Part shown: piece after piece, positions 9,346 through 19,044 of the stretch
How positions within the stretch are numbered: the first letter of the stretch is position 1
Layout: every line of letters starts with the position of its first letter
NCBI GenBank assembly: GCA_016987375.1
Contig: PJRA01000343.1
Span: forward strand, 1,207,590 to 1,234,600
Length of the DNA: 27,011 bases
Source of the DNA: Brachionus koreanus
Lineage: Eukaryota; Rotifera; Eurotatoria; Ploima; Brachionidae
Reading direction: 5' to 3'
The notes under the pieces: generated by a model
Seen by the model: the letters and a program-made list of their open reading frames with translations, nothing else
Database searches by the model: none
What the model was told of the DNA's origin: nothing
Program-made: the position numbers and the translations under genes

Positions 9346-9725
9346 ATTAGAAATCTAATTGTCAAACCCATTCGAACAAATCTATTAACCGAAAGAATCC
9401 AAATCGATTTAGTTGATTTCAAAACAATGTCTGACGAAAGGTATTATTGGATTCTAAATTCTAAGGATCTTTTTTTTTGATGATGCAGAGCTCGATATTG
9501 ATGATGATGACAGTGATTTAAATTGTGATTATGTTGTTTCTAATGATTTGTTGAAACATTTGTCGTGATGATTTTTCATGATGAATGAATAAGAGATAAA
9601 AGCCAGAACCTGTGACTGAGTGTCAAGATAAAGAAGAAGATTTATTTAAGCTTAATAAAATTATGATAACTCGGTCAAATGCCAAAAATAGCCAAGAGAA
9701 ATCGGTTAAAAATTGTTTGAAATAA
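9346..9725 (+). pseudogene. Broken rve-type integrase relic (KRBA2/ZBED9-like)
   Basis: Frame 9346-9480 reads NLIVKPIRTNLLTERIQIDL, then VDFKTMSDERYYWILNSKD. This matches the start of the retroviral-type integrase core in KRAB-A domain protein 2 and ZBED9/SCAND3-like invertebrate proteins, where (R)(I/G)Q(I/V)DL(V/I)D carries the first catalytic Asp. The frame then breaks at a T run. The +1 frame continues with an acidic stretch (DDAELDIDDDDSDL, 9479-9568), and a third frame (PEPVTECQDKEEDL, 9603-9725) follows. The middle and last catalytic residues are missing, so an internal deletion as well as frameshifts is likely. This is a dead relic of a mobile element. Recognition of the first segment is firm; assigning the acidic segments to the same protein is inference. 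Confidence 0.65.
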
Positions 9726-10733
9726 TAGGAAAAAAATTATATTTTTTTCAAAGAGGATTTAGTTTTGTTTAGAATTGACTAAATTGACCATGGTATGGCC
9801 AATGGTCACAATATCTTATGTATTATTTAAGTGGTAGGAAATGAGCTTTTTAAATTAGATAGTAGGGTATGAGTTTTTTATCCTAAGAACGGTAAAAACC
9901 GGGATTTTATTAAAGTTGCGCAAGAGAAGGAGTATGACTTCTCTCATTAAGTAATAGACAGGCTTTCTAAAATGATCTTGTATTAGAGAGTGTACTGGAA
10001 AATGTTTCAATGTAAGAATTGTGACTAAAATTTGAATTTGTTTAATTTTTATTAAATTTTTGTATTTGTTTTTTATTAAAGTTTTTAATCACAACTATAT
10101 TTATAAAATACTTTTTTTTTTACAATGGTTGTACTGGAGAAAAAATCTTCGCCATGTTAAAAGATTTGTATATGAAGGAAGGAGGAGTTAGTTTATTTCA
10201 CTTAATTAATTAAATAAACATAGCAACAGTCTTTTTTGATTAAAAGTTTTCAAATTTATTCAAAATAGGCGCCAAGTCATTAGATATCAATTCAAAAAAT
10301 TAATTGATTGTATAAATAATTGATAAAAAAATGCAAATTATAGAATTTTTAATTTAAAAAATTAGTTAAATAGCGCAAAATTTAACTCCCGAAAAATGTT
10401 ATAAAAGTAAAAGTCATATTCTCCTATTGAGTATATTCTTAATAAATTTCAATTTTAAAATTATAAGATAAATAAAATCTTTAAATTATTGAAGAATTAA
10501 AAGCAATATAACAAAAATAAAACTAAATTTTTATTTCGATTATAGTAAATAAGTTTATTATTAAAACGATTGATTGTTTTTTTGAATCTATTGATTTTAA
10601 GAAAAGTCTATTACAACGAAAAAAACAAAATTTTGATTATTTATATATTTAGATATATTTATATGATACGAATAATTTTACAAGATGATGAGTATTTTTA
10701 TTGTTTTGCTCTATAAAATAATTATTTTCTAGA
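9726..10733. other. Spacer up to the assembly gap, no gene recognised
   Basis: A+T-rich DNA without a supported reading frame. Parts of 9850-10190 are less A+T-rich and may be further decayed sequence of the integrase element, but I could not read a protein from them. Confidence 0.3.
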
Positions 10734-11478
10734 NNNNNNNNNNNNNNNNNNNNNNNNNNNNNNNNNNNNNNNNNNNNNNNNNNNNNNNNNNNNNNNNNNN
10801 NNNNNNNNNNNNNNNNNNNNNNNNNNNNNNNNNNNNNNNNNNNNNNNNNNNNNNNNNNNNNNNNNNNNNNNNNNNNNNNNNNNNNNNNNNNNNNNNNNNN
10901 NNNNNNNNNNNNNNNNNNNNNNNNNNNNNNNNNNNNNNNNNNNNNNNNNNNNNNNNNNNNNNNNNNNNNNNNNNNNNNNNNNNNNNNNNNNNNNNNNNNN
11001 NNNNNNNNNNNNNNNNNNNNNNNNNNNNNNNNNNNNNNNNNNNNNNNNNNNNNNNNNNNNNNNNNNNNNNNNNNNNNNNNNNNNNNNNNNNNNNNNNNNN
11101 NNNNNNNNNNNNNNNNNNNNNNNNNNNNNNNNNNNNNNNNNNNNNNNNNNNNNNNNNNNNNNNNNNNNNNNNNNNNNNNNNNNNNNNNNNNNNNNNNNNN
11201 NNNNNNNNNNNNNNNNNNNNNNNNNNNNNNNNNNNNNNNNNNNNNNNNNNNNNNNNNNNNNNNNNNNNNNNNNNNNNNNNNNNNNNNNNNNNNNNNNNNN
11301 NNNNNNNNNNNNNNNNNNNNNNNNNNNNNNNNNNNNNNNNNNNNNNNNNNNNNNNNNNNNNNNNNNNNNNNNNNNNNNNNNNNNNNNNNNNNNNNNNNNN
11401 NNNNNNNNNNNNNNNNNNNNNNNNNNNNNNNNNNNNNNNNNNNNNNNNNNNNNNNNNNNNNNNNNNNNNNNNNNNNNN
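10734..11478. other. Assembly gap (745 N)
   Basis: The run of N covers 10734-11478. Nothing can be said about its content. A possible transposon end just to its right suggests a repeat may have broken the assembly. Confidence 0.99.
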
Positions 11479-11561
11479 TTTAGCTAATAAAAGTCATTTT
11501 TTTAAATTTTATTTATATGTGATAAAATTCAAGTTTCAATTTTTCAAAAAGGAGTCTAAAA

Positions 11562-11586
11562 AACCCCTCGGGCGTTCTAGTGTTAA
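11562..11586 (-). mobile_element. Possible piggyBac-type terminus at TTAA
   Basis: On the minus strand the sequence reads TTAA followed by CACTAGAACGCCCGAGGGG. A G+C-rich terminus starting CACTAGAAC directly after TTAA resembles the ends of piggyBac-like elements, which insert at TTAA. The element would extend leftward toward the gap. The matching other end is not visible, so this is a candidate only. Confidence 0.35.
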
Positions 11587-11990
11587 AGAAAACAACTTTT
11601 CAAGTTGAGGGGTGAATTATAAGGAGGGGGGACGAAGTCCCCATTCCTTGTTGATTTTAAAAAATGTATTTAATTTTTTAAAATTTTTTTTAATTTTTTA
11701 TTTATTGCCGATGTCTTTTTATAAAATGACATTATTTCAATTTTTTCAATTGACTTTATTTCAATGTGACGGTGACATCTTTAATTATGTCTTAAATTGA
11801 ATGAAATATCTTAGAGAACATTTATTTTAATACGCATCTTTAATTGTCTTAAAAAATAAAATAAAAATTATTCAAAAAATTTTGAGGAATTAATAGATGA
11901 TTTCTATAATTTTTTATTATTGCTAAATTGAATAAGTTTGTACAAATAGTATTTTAACTTGACAAATTAATAAATTATTTTATTTATCAA
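11587..11990. other. Spacer with two small G+C-rich hairpins
   Basis: CAACTTTTCAAGTTG (about 11591-11605) and GGGGACGAAGTCCCC (about 11628-11642) are short palindromes in an otherwise A+T-rich stretch. The open frame across this interval is low in complexity and looks fortuitous. Confidence 0.35.
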
Positions 11991-11991
11991 T

Positions 11992-11997
11992 TTTATT
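11992..11997 (-). promoter_or_regulatory. Polyadenylation signal AATAAA of the neuropeptide-precursor gene
   Basis: TTTATT on the plus strand is AATAAA on the minus strand, about 90 nt after the stop codon at 12088-12090. Confidence 0.45.
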
Positions 11998-12087
11998 AAG
12001 TTTTAAAAATGACAAAATTAAAAATAATAGTGGAAATAACATCAAAATACAAGAAATTAAACTTAAAAAAAAATAACTACGGGATGA

Positions 12088-12402
12088 TCATTTGCCAAAG
12101 CCAAGAGCAACACCTTTCATGCCTCTTTTGGCCGAAATATTATTCAAACTTTTTTTCGAAAACAGATAATCGGTCAAGTCTCGTTTTAGATCATCATTGG
12201 ACATCGACTCGTAGCTATCTTCGAATAATTTGCTCAATAATTCCTTGACAATTTCTTTTTTTAATTCATTTGCGCTGATTAATCGATTTTTAAACCGAAC
12301 TGGGTGATTTTCTTGTTCAACCGATGACATTGGATAAGTGACCACCTCCGAAACGTACAAACATGCCACCATCAATAAAACTATGCTCTTTATTAAACTC
12401 AT
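12088..12402 (-). CDS. Secreted neuropeptide-type precursor, 104 aa, predicted GMKGVALGF-amide
   Basis: The protein starts MSLIKSIVLLMVACLYVSEV, a clear signal peptide (basic residue, hydrophobic core; cleavage near residue 20-24). A charged, helix-prone propeptide follows (residues 25-93) with dibasic sites in DLKRDL and FSKKSL. It ends SAKR, then GMKGVALGF, then Gly-Lys and the stop. KR is a prohormone-convertase site and the C-terminal Gly is the usual amide donor after Lys removal, so one amidated nonapeptide is predicted. The G(F/M)(K/R)...GF-amide pattern distantly resembles allatotropin peptides, but the C-terminal position and sequence do not settle a family. The gene ATG is at 12402. 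A minus-strand acceptor (T-rich tract then TTTAG at 12435) lies 32 nt upstream, implying a 5' UTR intron. There is no internal intron. Product: secreted signalling peptide; receptor unknown. Confidence 0.78.
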   Translation of the reverse strand: MSLIKSIVLLMVACLYVSEVVTYPMSSVEQENHPVRFKNRLISANELKKEIVKELLSKLFEDSYESMSNDDLKRDLTDYLFSKKSLNNISAKRGMKGVALGFGK

Positions 12403-12436
12403 TTTTCAATATTTTGATTTAGACCTCAAATATTCT
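12403..12436 (-). promoter_or_regulatory. 5' UTR segment with splice acceptor upstream of the neuropeptide ATG
   Basis: Read on the minus strand, a tract of ten T followed by AG at 12436-12435 is a strong 3' splice site, leaving 32 nt of UTR before the ATG. The matching upstream non-coding exon is not identified. Confidence 0.5.
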
Positions 12437-15394
12437 AAAAAAAAAAGAAAACACAAAATCAATAAGACTTATTCTCATTCAAAATAATAAGAAATATTTT
12501 TCTGTGGGCTTGAGAATTTAATTAGAAACGTTAACAATTATTTAGGAAAAAAATGTGTTTATTTGATCCTTTAATTGTCAAGATTAGAATCTGTGAGCCA
12601 AATTAGAAAATTTGATTATCTAGAAAAATTTTTTTGCAATTGGTAAGGTGAGTTTTTCGCCTTATTCTTGTATTTAAACCTGAATTATTTAAAGAGGATT
12701 TAGTTAATTAGGTTTAAGATTAGTCAAGAAAATAAAAAGAGGTTTAGAAACTTTAAATGATTCATTTTAAAACAAATATTTTGATTTTACTCTCTTTTCG
12801 ACTGAAAATATTAATTTAAAATATTTATCCTATTTATTTGATCTTTTTAAACATCCTTTACTCACACAATGAAGTCCATGAAATTTAATGATCACTTCAC
12901 TGCTTAAAATAGAAAACTCAAAAAAATTTAAAGTCTGGTTTTTAATTTTAAGCTGAATGAGATTGCAAAATTCAATTTTAAATCTTCCCAAAGAAAAAGG
13001 CAATTCTAAGCTTTCGTCAATAAAACAGAAATAATAAAATTATCTTTTATTTTTAAATTACTAAATCGAATTAATTAAATTTGTGTGCTAATGTATGGAA
13101 TCATTTAATTTTTCTTAACTTATAAGGATTCAGAATCGATTTTAAATTGAATGTGTACCGCTTTAAAGCACTTAATGACTAAATAAATAAAGTAATTTTT
13201 TAAATTAAAAAAGAAGCTTTCAAAAAAAGATAAATTAAGTAATTTTACTATTTACTTCTTCCTAATTAGATAAATATTTGATTGCCAAATCAATAATAAT
13301 TATGCTCTCTTGATTATTTAAGCCCAATAAGGCTTCATAAAGTGTCTTTTGAAATTATTTTCCTATTAACCTTGAATATTGAATAATTGTAATCCCACAT
13401 TAATTCTGTTGAATCAAATGTAATGGCGTTATCGAAATTATTCTAAAAAAAAATTTGATTTTTTTCGGAATTAATATTCCCCGCCAAAATAAACTTGAAA
13501 TTAACTTGAAACGATTTAAATTTAAAAATTTCACAGTGTTTTCATAAAATTTTCTTAAAATTCTGAGAAAAAATCCATTCTTATAAGGCCAATTTATAGA
13601 TGGATTTAGGTTTTAAAATTAATTACAATGACGTGTTATTCTTCTTTGTAATATTGATGTTTACTCTTTAAATAGCAGAATTTTATGTCATAAAGTGAGC
13701 AAACTTGTTTTCGGTTTTGTTGACAAACAATTAAAATAAATTTAGAAAAAGACTTATCCAAGCAAATAAATAAAGCAAAATTTTTTGTAAATAAAATTCC
13801 CACTTTAAACATTATCAAATCAAACAAAAATTTTTCAATTGTTTATTAACAAATTAATAAAATTAATAACAGTTTAGTTTTTTAAAATAATTAAAACTCT
13901 TTTCTGAAAACTCATTTTCAAGTTTTTTTTTTCATTTAAGTTGACAAATAATGCTAGATTTGAGATCGAGCCTAGGCGTAATAGCCTAAATTTTTACTTT
14001 AAATGACTCATCATTAACAATTTGACCAAATGTCTTCTAAAATTTAGAAAACAAATCTATCCATTTAAAATCTAATTTTACCTTTGAAAACAAAAATCAT
14101 TAAATTTAAATAATTTTTCTATTTCGGAAAAAAAATTAAAAAAATTGACTTCTCATTTTCTATTTTTAAAGAAGAACAATTTTTGACTCTTAATTAAAAT
14201 CAGAAGATATATCCAATACTTTTATCTCTATTGTTTGATTTTAGAAGCTCATATGATAAATTATAAATGAATTTAATTTGCCACCATAAAGAAAAATATA
14301 CTGAGTTAAATTAACTTGGAGAAAAAGCCTGTTCAATTTTCTAATTTGTTTAGAATTAAAAATTAACTATTTTAAAAAAAGAAAAGATAAACAAATGAAA
14401 TACGAAATTGGAAATTTTCGTAAATACTTTTTATTGAGGACAAATTATTTTATTTTATTGAATTTTATCGTCTCAAAAAAACAACTAAATAATTATATTT
14501 TAATAATGAATGTTTAAATTAGTTATTCGATCAATAGACTAAACTATCTTAAATTGAATTTTATCTTAACTTAAAAAAAAATGTTTAAAAAAAGTTTATC
14601 CTGTTTATTTTTTTAAGCAAATCTAATTAAATTATTATTAGTCGTATCAACAGAATTTATCAACCTTTTAACAAACTTTATAAACTATTGAAACATTTCG
14701 CATTTATTCGTCCCTTAAATCTTTAAATTTTTGAAGCTTTTGTATTATAACTTTTGAAAAAAGTCTTTTTTCTTTTTGAAATTTCGATCAAAAATTTTTG
14801 AACGACAGTTACTTCTGAAAATTTGTTCCTCATATTCACAACTTCATCGGCAAAAAAGTTAAATCTCAGGAAATAGTGGTTTCTGAGCTGTTAGCTAATG
14901 CTATTTTTTCTCAAGCAATATGTTCAGGTAAGAGACATCATTGTGATGACTCTACAAAACACGATAGCAGACTCCAATTGAGGTATTAATGAAGACCATT
15001 AAAAGAGATATTTAAAAAATGCGTTAATATTTCCCAGAGTATGATTTGCTTTGACAACAGAAAATGAAGAAAAAAAAATTTGTTCTTCCTATATAAATTT
15101 GTTTACCAGATTATTTGAAAATGACGATGAGCATTTGACCTGAGAGATCAGTTTTTTGAAATTAATTTAAAAAACTGTTTGAAAAAAATAATCTTTTTCG
15201 CATTTTGACTTTTCGCACATTCTTTTCTCAAATTCTGGGATTTTGATGCTACAACGTTTCAAAATTAGGCAGTCTTTTCCAATAAAAATTCCAGATTGTA
15301 TGCAGATTAATAAAGCAAATCAATTTTTAAATTTTACTACTGTTGTGCTTTAAAAGTTTATTACTGAAAATGATATAAACTCTGAAATAGTATT
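12437..15394. other. Long A+T-rich intergenic stretch, no gene recognised
   Basis: About 3 kb with no supported exon. It should hold the first exon and promoter of the neuropeptide gene, which I cannot place. The segment 14800-15150 is less A+T-rich and may be a decayed transposon, but its open frames on both strands are short and unrecognisable. A 63-codon minus frame at 13636-13827 has no features of a protein. Confidence 0.35.
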
Positions 15395-15490
15395 CAGACT
15401 TGTTTATAAGTCACAGTTTTAAGTCTAAGTCAAAAAAATTAAACAAAGTCATTGACTTGACTTAAGACTTGTGACTTTAAAACAAGTCTG
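15395..15490 (-). mobile_element. hAT-like MITE, copy 2
   Basis: This 96-bp element begins CAGACTTG and ends CAAGTCTG and matches the reverse complement of the element at 7557-7666 along most of its length, with small indels. Flanking octamers ATAGTATT (15387-15394) and ATACTAAT (15491-15498) agree at 6 of 8 positions, which fits a decayed 8-bp target duplication. Confidence 0.72.
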
Positions 15491-15498
15491 ATACTAAT

Positions 15499-16254
15499 TT
15501 TTAAAAAATTTTTTTCCAAAACAAGAAGTTTTTTTACATGAGAAAAATTGTGAAATTTGTTAAATTTTTTAATTGTTGAAACTAAGGTTTCTATTTCTTA
15601 TTGTTCCTTATTTATGCCTTTTACAGTAACTCTCTGAGCTCCAATCTGACCTTCAGAAGACGGTTGGATTTAATCGGTAGAGTCTTCTGATAAACCTGTC
15701 GAATAAAAAAGTTATGTGGATAGGAAAGTTTAGTCTGTCTGATTAATTAATAAAGCTGTATTGTTTATTAAATAAACGAATCAAACTTTCATATAAAAAA
15801 TACCTAGTAAAGCCGTATTTTTTAAATAAAATTTTAAATAACCACATGTTTTTAAGGAATACTGGTAATTCATTATTTCCAAACACTGAAAATTAAAAAA
15901 ACGGCATTTTTGGATCATTTTCGACAATGTCGACATGTCCTTATTTCTATTGTGACATGTCTTAAAAATCAAGCAAATACGTTTTATTTTTATATTTATA
16001 ATGTAAATCTTGTAAAAAATTTCTCAGTAATGATTTCTATATTTATTATGTTAGTCCGATTTAGGGTCTTTAGTGACAGGTGACAAATTATGTCGCCAGT
16101 ACATCTAACAGAAAATATGTGACTAGAAATTTAATTTAGAAAAACTAAGTGACCAAAGAAAAACAAGTGATTCAAAATAAAAATTCATTAGATTTAAGTT
16201 TTAACATTATTTAGTCTAATATATTTTTAAACCATTTAATATCTTTTTCTGTAA
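15499..16254. other. Intergenic, no gene recognised
   Basis: A+T-rich. A less biased segment (about 15615-15740) may be transposon debris, but no protein can be read. The 63-codon minus frame at 15781-15972 shows no domain. Confidence 0.3.
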
Positions 16255-16410
16255 TTATTCTTGCTCTTCTTCATCTTCAATATCAACAATGTCGAAATCA
16301 TGAACTGAATCAAGAGTTTTTTGCCATTTACTAATCTCTGTGCATGCAGCTATTTAAGATTCAATATCTTCCTTATCAGGTAAATCTTCATCTACTAAGA
16401 TTGATTTCAT
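16255..16410 (-). pseudogene. Short acidic reading frame with an internal stop
   Basis: The minus strand reads MKSILVDEDLPDKEDIES, a TAA, then IAACTEISKWQKTLDSVHDF and a Glu/Asp-rich end (DIEDEEEQE) before a stop. Composition is clearly protein-like and more complex than the surroundings, and the TAA could come from a CAA codon by one change. It resembles the acidic C-terminus of a transposase or other transposon protein. The family is not recognised. It could alternatively be two exons of a real gene, but I see no splice sites at the stop. Confidence 0.4.
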
Positions 16411-16804
16411 GAAATTTAAATTTTTAATTTTTTTTTCAAATAAAAGTTAAATCAATAACCCTAAGCCAAATAAGTATTGTTGAATACATTAAAAACAAGA
16501 AAAATAGTTTTCAATTTAAAAATTTTCATATATAATTAATAAATCAAATTTTATAATTAGTAGATTCAATATTTATAGGTGATAAAATAAAAGAAAATTT
16601 AGAGTTGTAATAGAAAATATCATGTTAAATAAATAAAATAAATAGGGCTCAAGTTTTAGTAAGAAGATGTATTATTAATTAATTTTAAAAAAAAAATTTA
16701 TATGTTAGTATTTTAGATAGAGATTTCATTGAAAAAATACTGAATAAATGCTTGTTTAATATTTAATATAATAGCAAGTAAAACTGAATGTAAAGAATTT
16801 GGTG
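16411..16804. other. Spacer, no gene recognised
   Basis: A+T-rich DNA between the acidic relic and a LINE fragment, with no readable protein on either strand. Confidence 0.3.
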
Positions 16805-17440
16805 TTAGTTTGAATTAACATAATCCAAATGCTTTATCTTATCACTTGCTTTGGCTGCCATATTTTCTTTATTGTCTTTTTCTTCTAGGATGTTTTTCAT
16901 TTCATCTTTCACGGATTTTTTGTTAGTTCTATTTTCTTTATCTCTTGTTTCATTTAGGATATTGTTCACTAGTGTTTTTGTAAATTTGTTGTTTGCTAAT
17001 CTCATTATGAAGGACAGTTTTCTCTATAGGTGAGTATTGGTCGGCAGAATGTCTTGTAGAGGCAGGTTTTGATATTTGCTTTTAGCGGTGTATTCATGAC
17101 GCCAATGTTTCCGATCCTGTATACGCTTTTTATCGTATTTTTTATCCTTTTCCCTTCATGGTTACTGTTGTCGTTTTTCGAATTGATCGTCACTCCCAGG
17201 TATTTTATTTTTTGGGTATTTTCTAATGTTTTTTGGCCCATTTTGATCTCTATCATTTATTCTCTATTTTTCTTGCTACCAAATGTAATAAGTTGAGTCT
17301 TTTCTGGGTTGAATCTTATCTCATTCTTTTTTCATTATGTTTCACAAATTTCGATCGCTCTTTGGGTTTTGTTTTTTTTGTACTTAGGAGTAGGATATCG
17401 TCAGCGTAAAATGAACTTAGATGAAAAAAAAATCCAAAAC
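16805..17440 (-). mobile_element. LINE reverse-transcriptase fragment containing YADD
   Basis: Minus-strand reading gives the RT catalytic motif FYADDILLLS (YADD at 17408-17397). After a frameshift come KKNEIRFNPEKTQLITFGSK and then KIKYLGVTIN (about 17186-17210) and CLYKTFCRPILTY, the conserved segments following YADD in non-LTR retrotransposon RTs. A second frameshift and a probable internal deletion follow. The frame 17005-16805 then reads MRLANNKFTKTLVNNILNE and a Lys/Glu-rich tail. In-frame stops and frameshifts make it non-functional. The upstream endonuclease and the first half of the RT are absent. Confidence 0.85.
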
Positions 17441-18610
17441 TAGCTGTTATAATTTTTGATTCAGTGCAGTGATAAAATTAATTAATTAGATAGAACATGC
17501 GGGAAAACTATTCCGAAGTAATGAAAGCAGCAATAGGTTTTGATATGAATACCAATTTTTTGAATAGATTTGATACTAAAATTTCACATTTTAAGAATTT
17601 ATGATAATTGAAGGAAATCAGCCTCTGAAACGGACTTTAATTGTGTTGCATGACTTGTGTACATTACATTAAAACTGGAAAAAAGAACTTAAATGAAAAA
17701 TTTCACTTTTAATAAATTTTTTTAATTAAAATCCAAATATTTTATCTTTTTTATAAAAAAAAATATTAATCTTTTTTACAATATTAACAGTAGAAGCGCC
17801 AAGCAAAATTTTTAAATCCTCGTATCTTTTGAATGGATTTTCAAATAAATATATCTTTTTTGAATAATGTAGATTTTAAAATTTTCATTAAAAAATGATA
17901 TTACTTTATAAAATTATTACAGTTTTTTATAAAATATTTTTGAATTAAAAAAAAACAAAAAAATTCTTGGTGCTATTAGGTTTAATTTATTTATTCTATC
18001 GATATTTAATATATAGGACGTTTCTAAACAAAGAAGACAGCTTGCTAAAGAACATACTCTAGAGCTGAGCCAGACTGCTTAAGCAGTTTTAGAGCAAATC
18101 CTCTTGAGTATTTTAAACTACATATAATTGCATGAAACTATGTGGCGATGTTTACTAAAATTTGCACAAATTTAATATAAAATAATTAATTAGTTGAAAA
18201 AACAAATGAAAGAATCCTAAAAAATGCTAAATATGAAATATTTTTTAAAAATAAACTAAAATGAATTAAAAAAAATTTTTTTTTGTAAAATTTTATAAAT
18301 TTGAAGTCATTCATCAGAATTAAATGATTATGCTTAATAATTATATTTTTAAAATTTTTAAGAATTTTTTATTGAAAAATTGAAAAGCTGATTTAAAGCG
18401 TGTATCAAAACATGTTTGACCATACACAAATATTGTGCATAATTCTGCATGCATAAAATTTTTGCAGACATGAAAAATTAATATTGAATCTTTTTTGAAA
18501 ACATGTTTCTGCAATTGATTTTCTACTCAAAAAATATTTAAAAGCCTTTCTAAGACACTTTTTTTGAACAAATGCTTAAAAATATCTATAATAAGTTCGG
18601 AGTTTGTGAG
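17441..18610. other. Intergenic, no gene recognised
   Basis: A+T-rich spacer between two LINE fragments. Small palindromes such as ACTGCTTAAGCAGT (about 18077) are present. No reading frame is supported. Confidence 0.3.
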
Positions 18611-19044
18611 GTAGTAGTAGTAGTAGAGCTTTCTATGCTGGTTCTAAGAGACCAGTGAGTGTGCTATCAGGCACACTATGACATTAAAGCAGCTTTTGAT
18701 TGCTGTTCGTCCAGCAGTTAAGAGCTGCTTTAAAGTTCCGCACCTACTATTCCATCAGGCAAAACATTCCAAACATTACCTATTCGATTATAAAAAATTT
18801 TCTCTTTAATGGTGCTTGAATATTTTTTTAAAATATTTGAAACGGTATCCTCTCAAATTTTTTTTAACCAAGTCAAAACTTCTGCTAATTTCGATTTCTT
18901 CTGATCGTTCATAAATTTGTACATCTGAATTAATTCATCTCTTTGTCTTCTTTCAACTAACGTTGTTATCCCAAGCAATTTTAGACGTTCTCCATAACTT
19001 TTGTATGTAAAAAAGAAATTTTGAAGTATTGAGCCGATAATCAT
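18611..19044 (-). mobile_element. CR1/L2-like LINE 3' end with hairpins and microsatellite tail
   Basis: The minus strand reads YGERLKLLGITTLVERRQRD, ELIQMYKFMND (about 18996-18901), the conserved C-terminal end of CR1/L2-type RT proteins. Two frameshifts later it reads LRGYRFKYFKKIFKH and FFYNRIGNVWNVLPD (about 18800-18755), the usual last block before the stop. The 3' UTR folds into a strong stem (18684-18735, TTAAAGCAGC ... GCTGCTTTAA) and a second hairpin (18658-18677, AGTGTGC/GCACACT). It ends in a (CTA)n run (18625-18611, minus strand). CR1/L2 LINEs typically end in short tandem repeats. The fragment is 5'-truncated and inactive. Confidence 0.82.

Noticed and set aside
11612..11800. 62-codon plus-strand frame
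   Set aside because: Low-complexity Phe/Leu-rich translation of T-rich DNA, with no conserved feature.
12009..12248. 79-codon plus-strand frame
   Set aside because: Antisense to the neuropeptide precursor, which has a signal peptide and processing sites.
16851..17296. Hydrophobic plus-strand frames of 60 and 75 codons that look like membrane proteins
   Set aside because: They are antisense to the LINE RT fragment; hydrophobicity arises from complementing Lys/Asn-rich codons.
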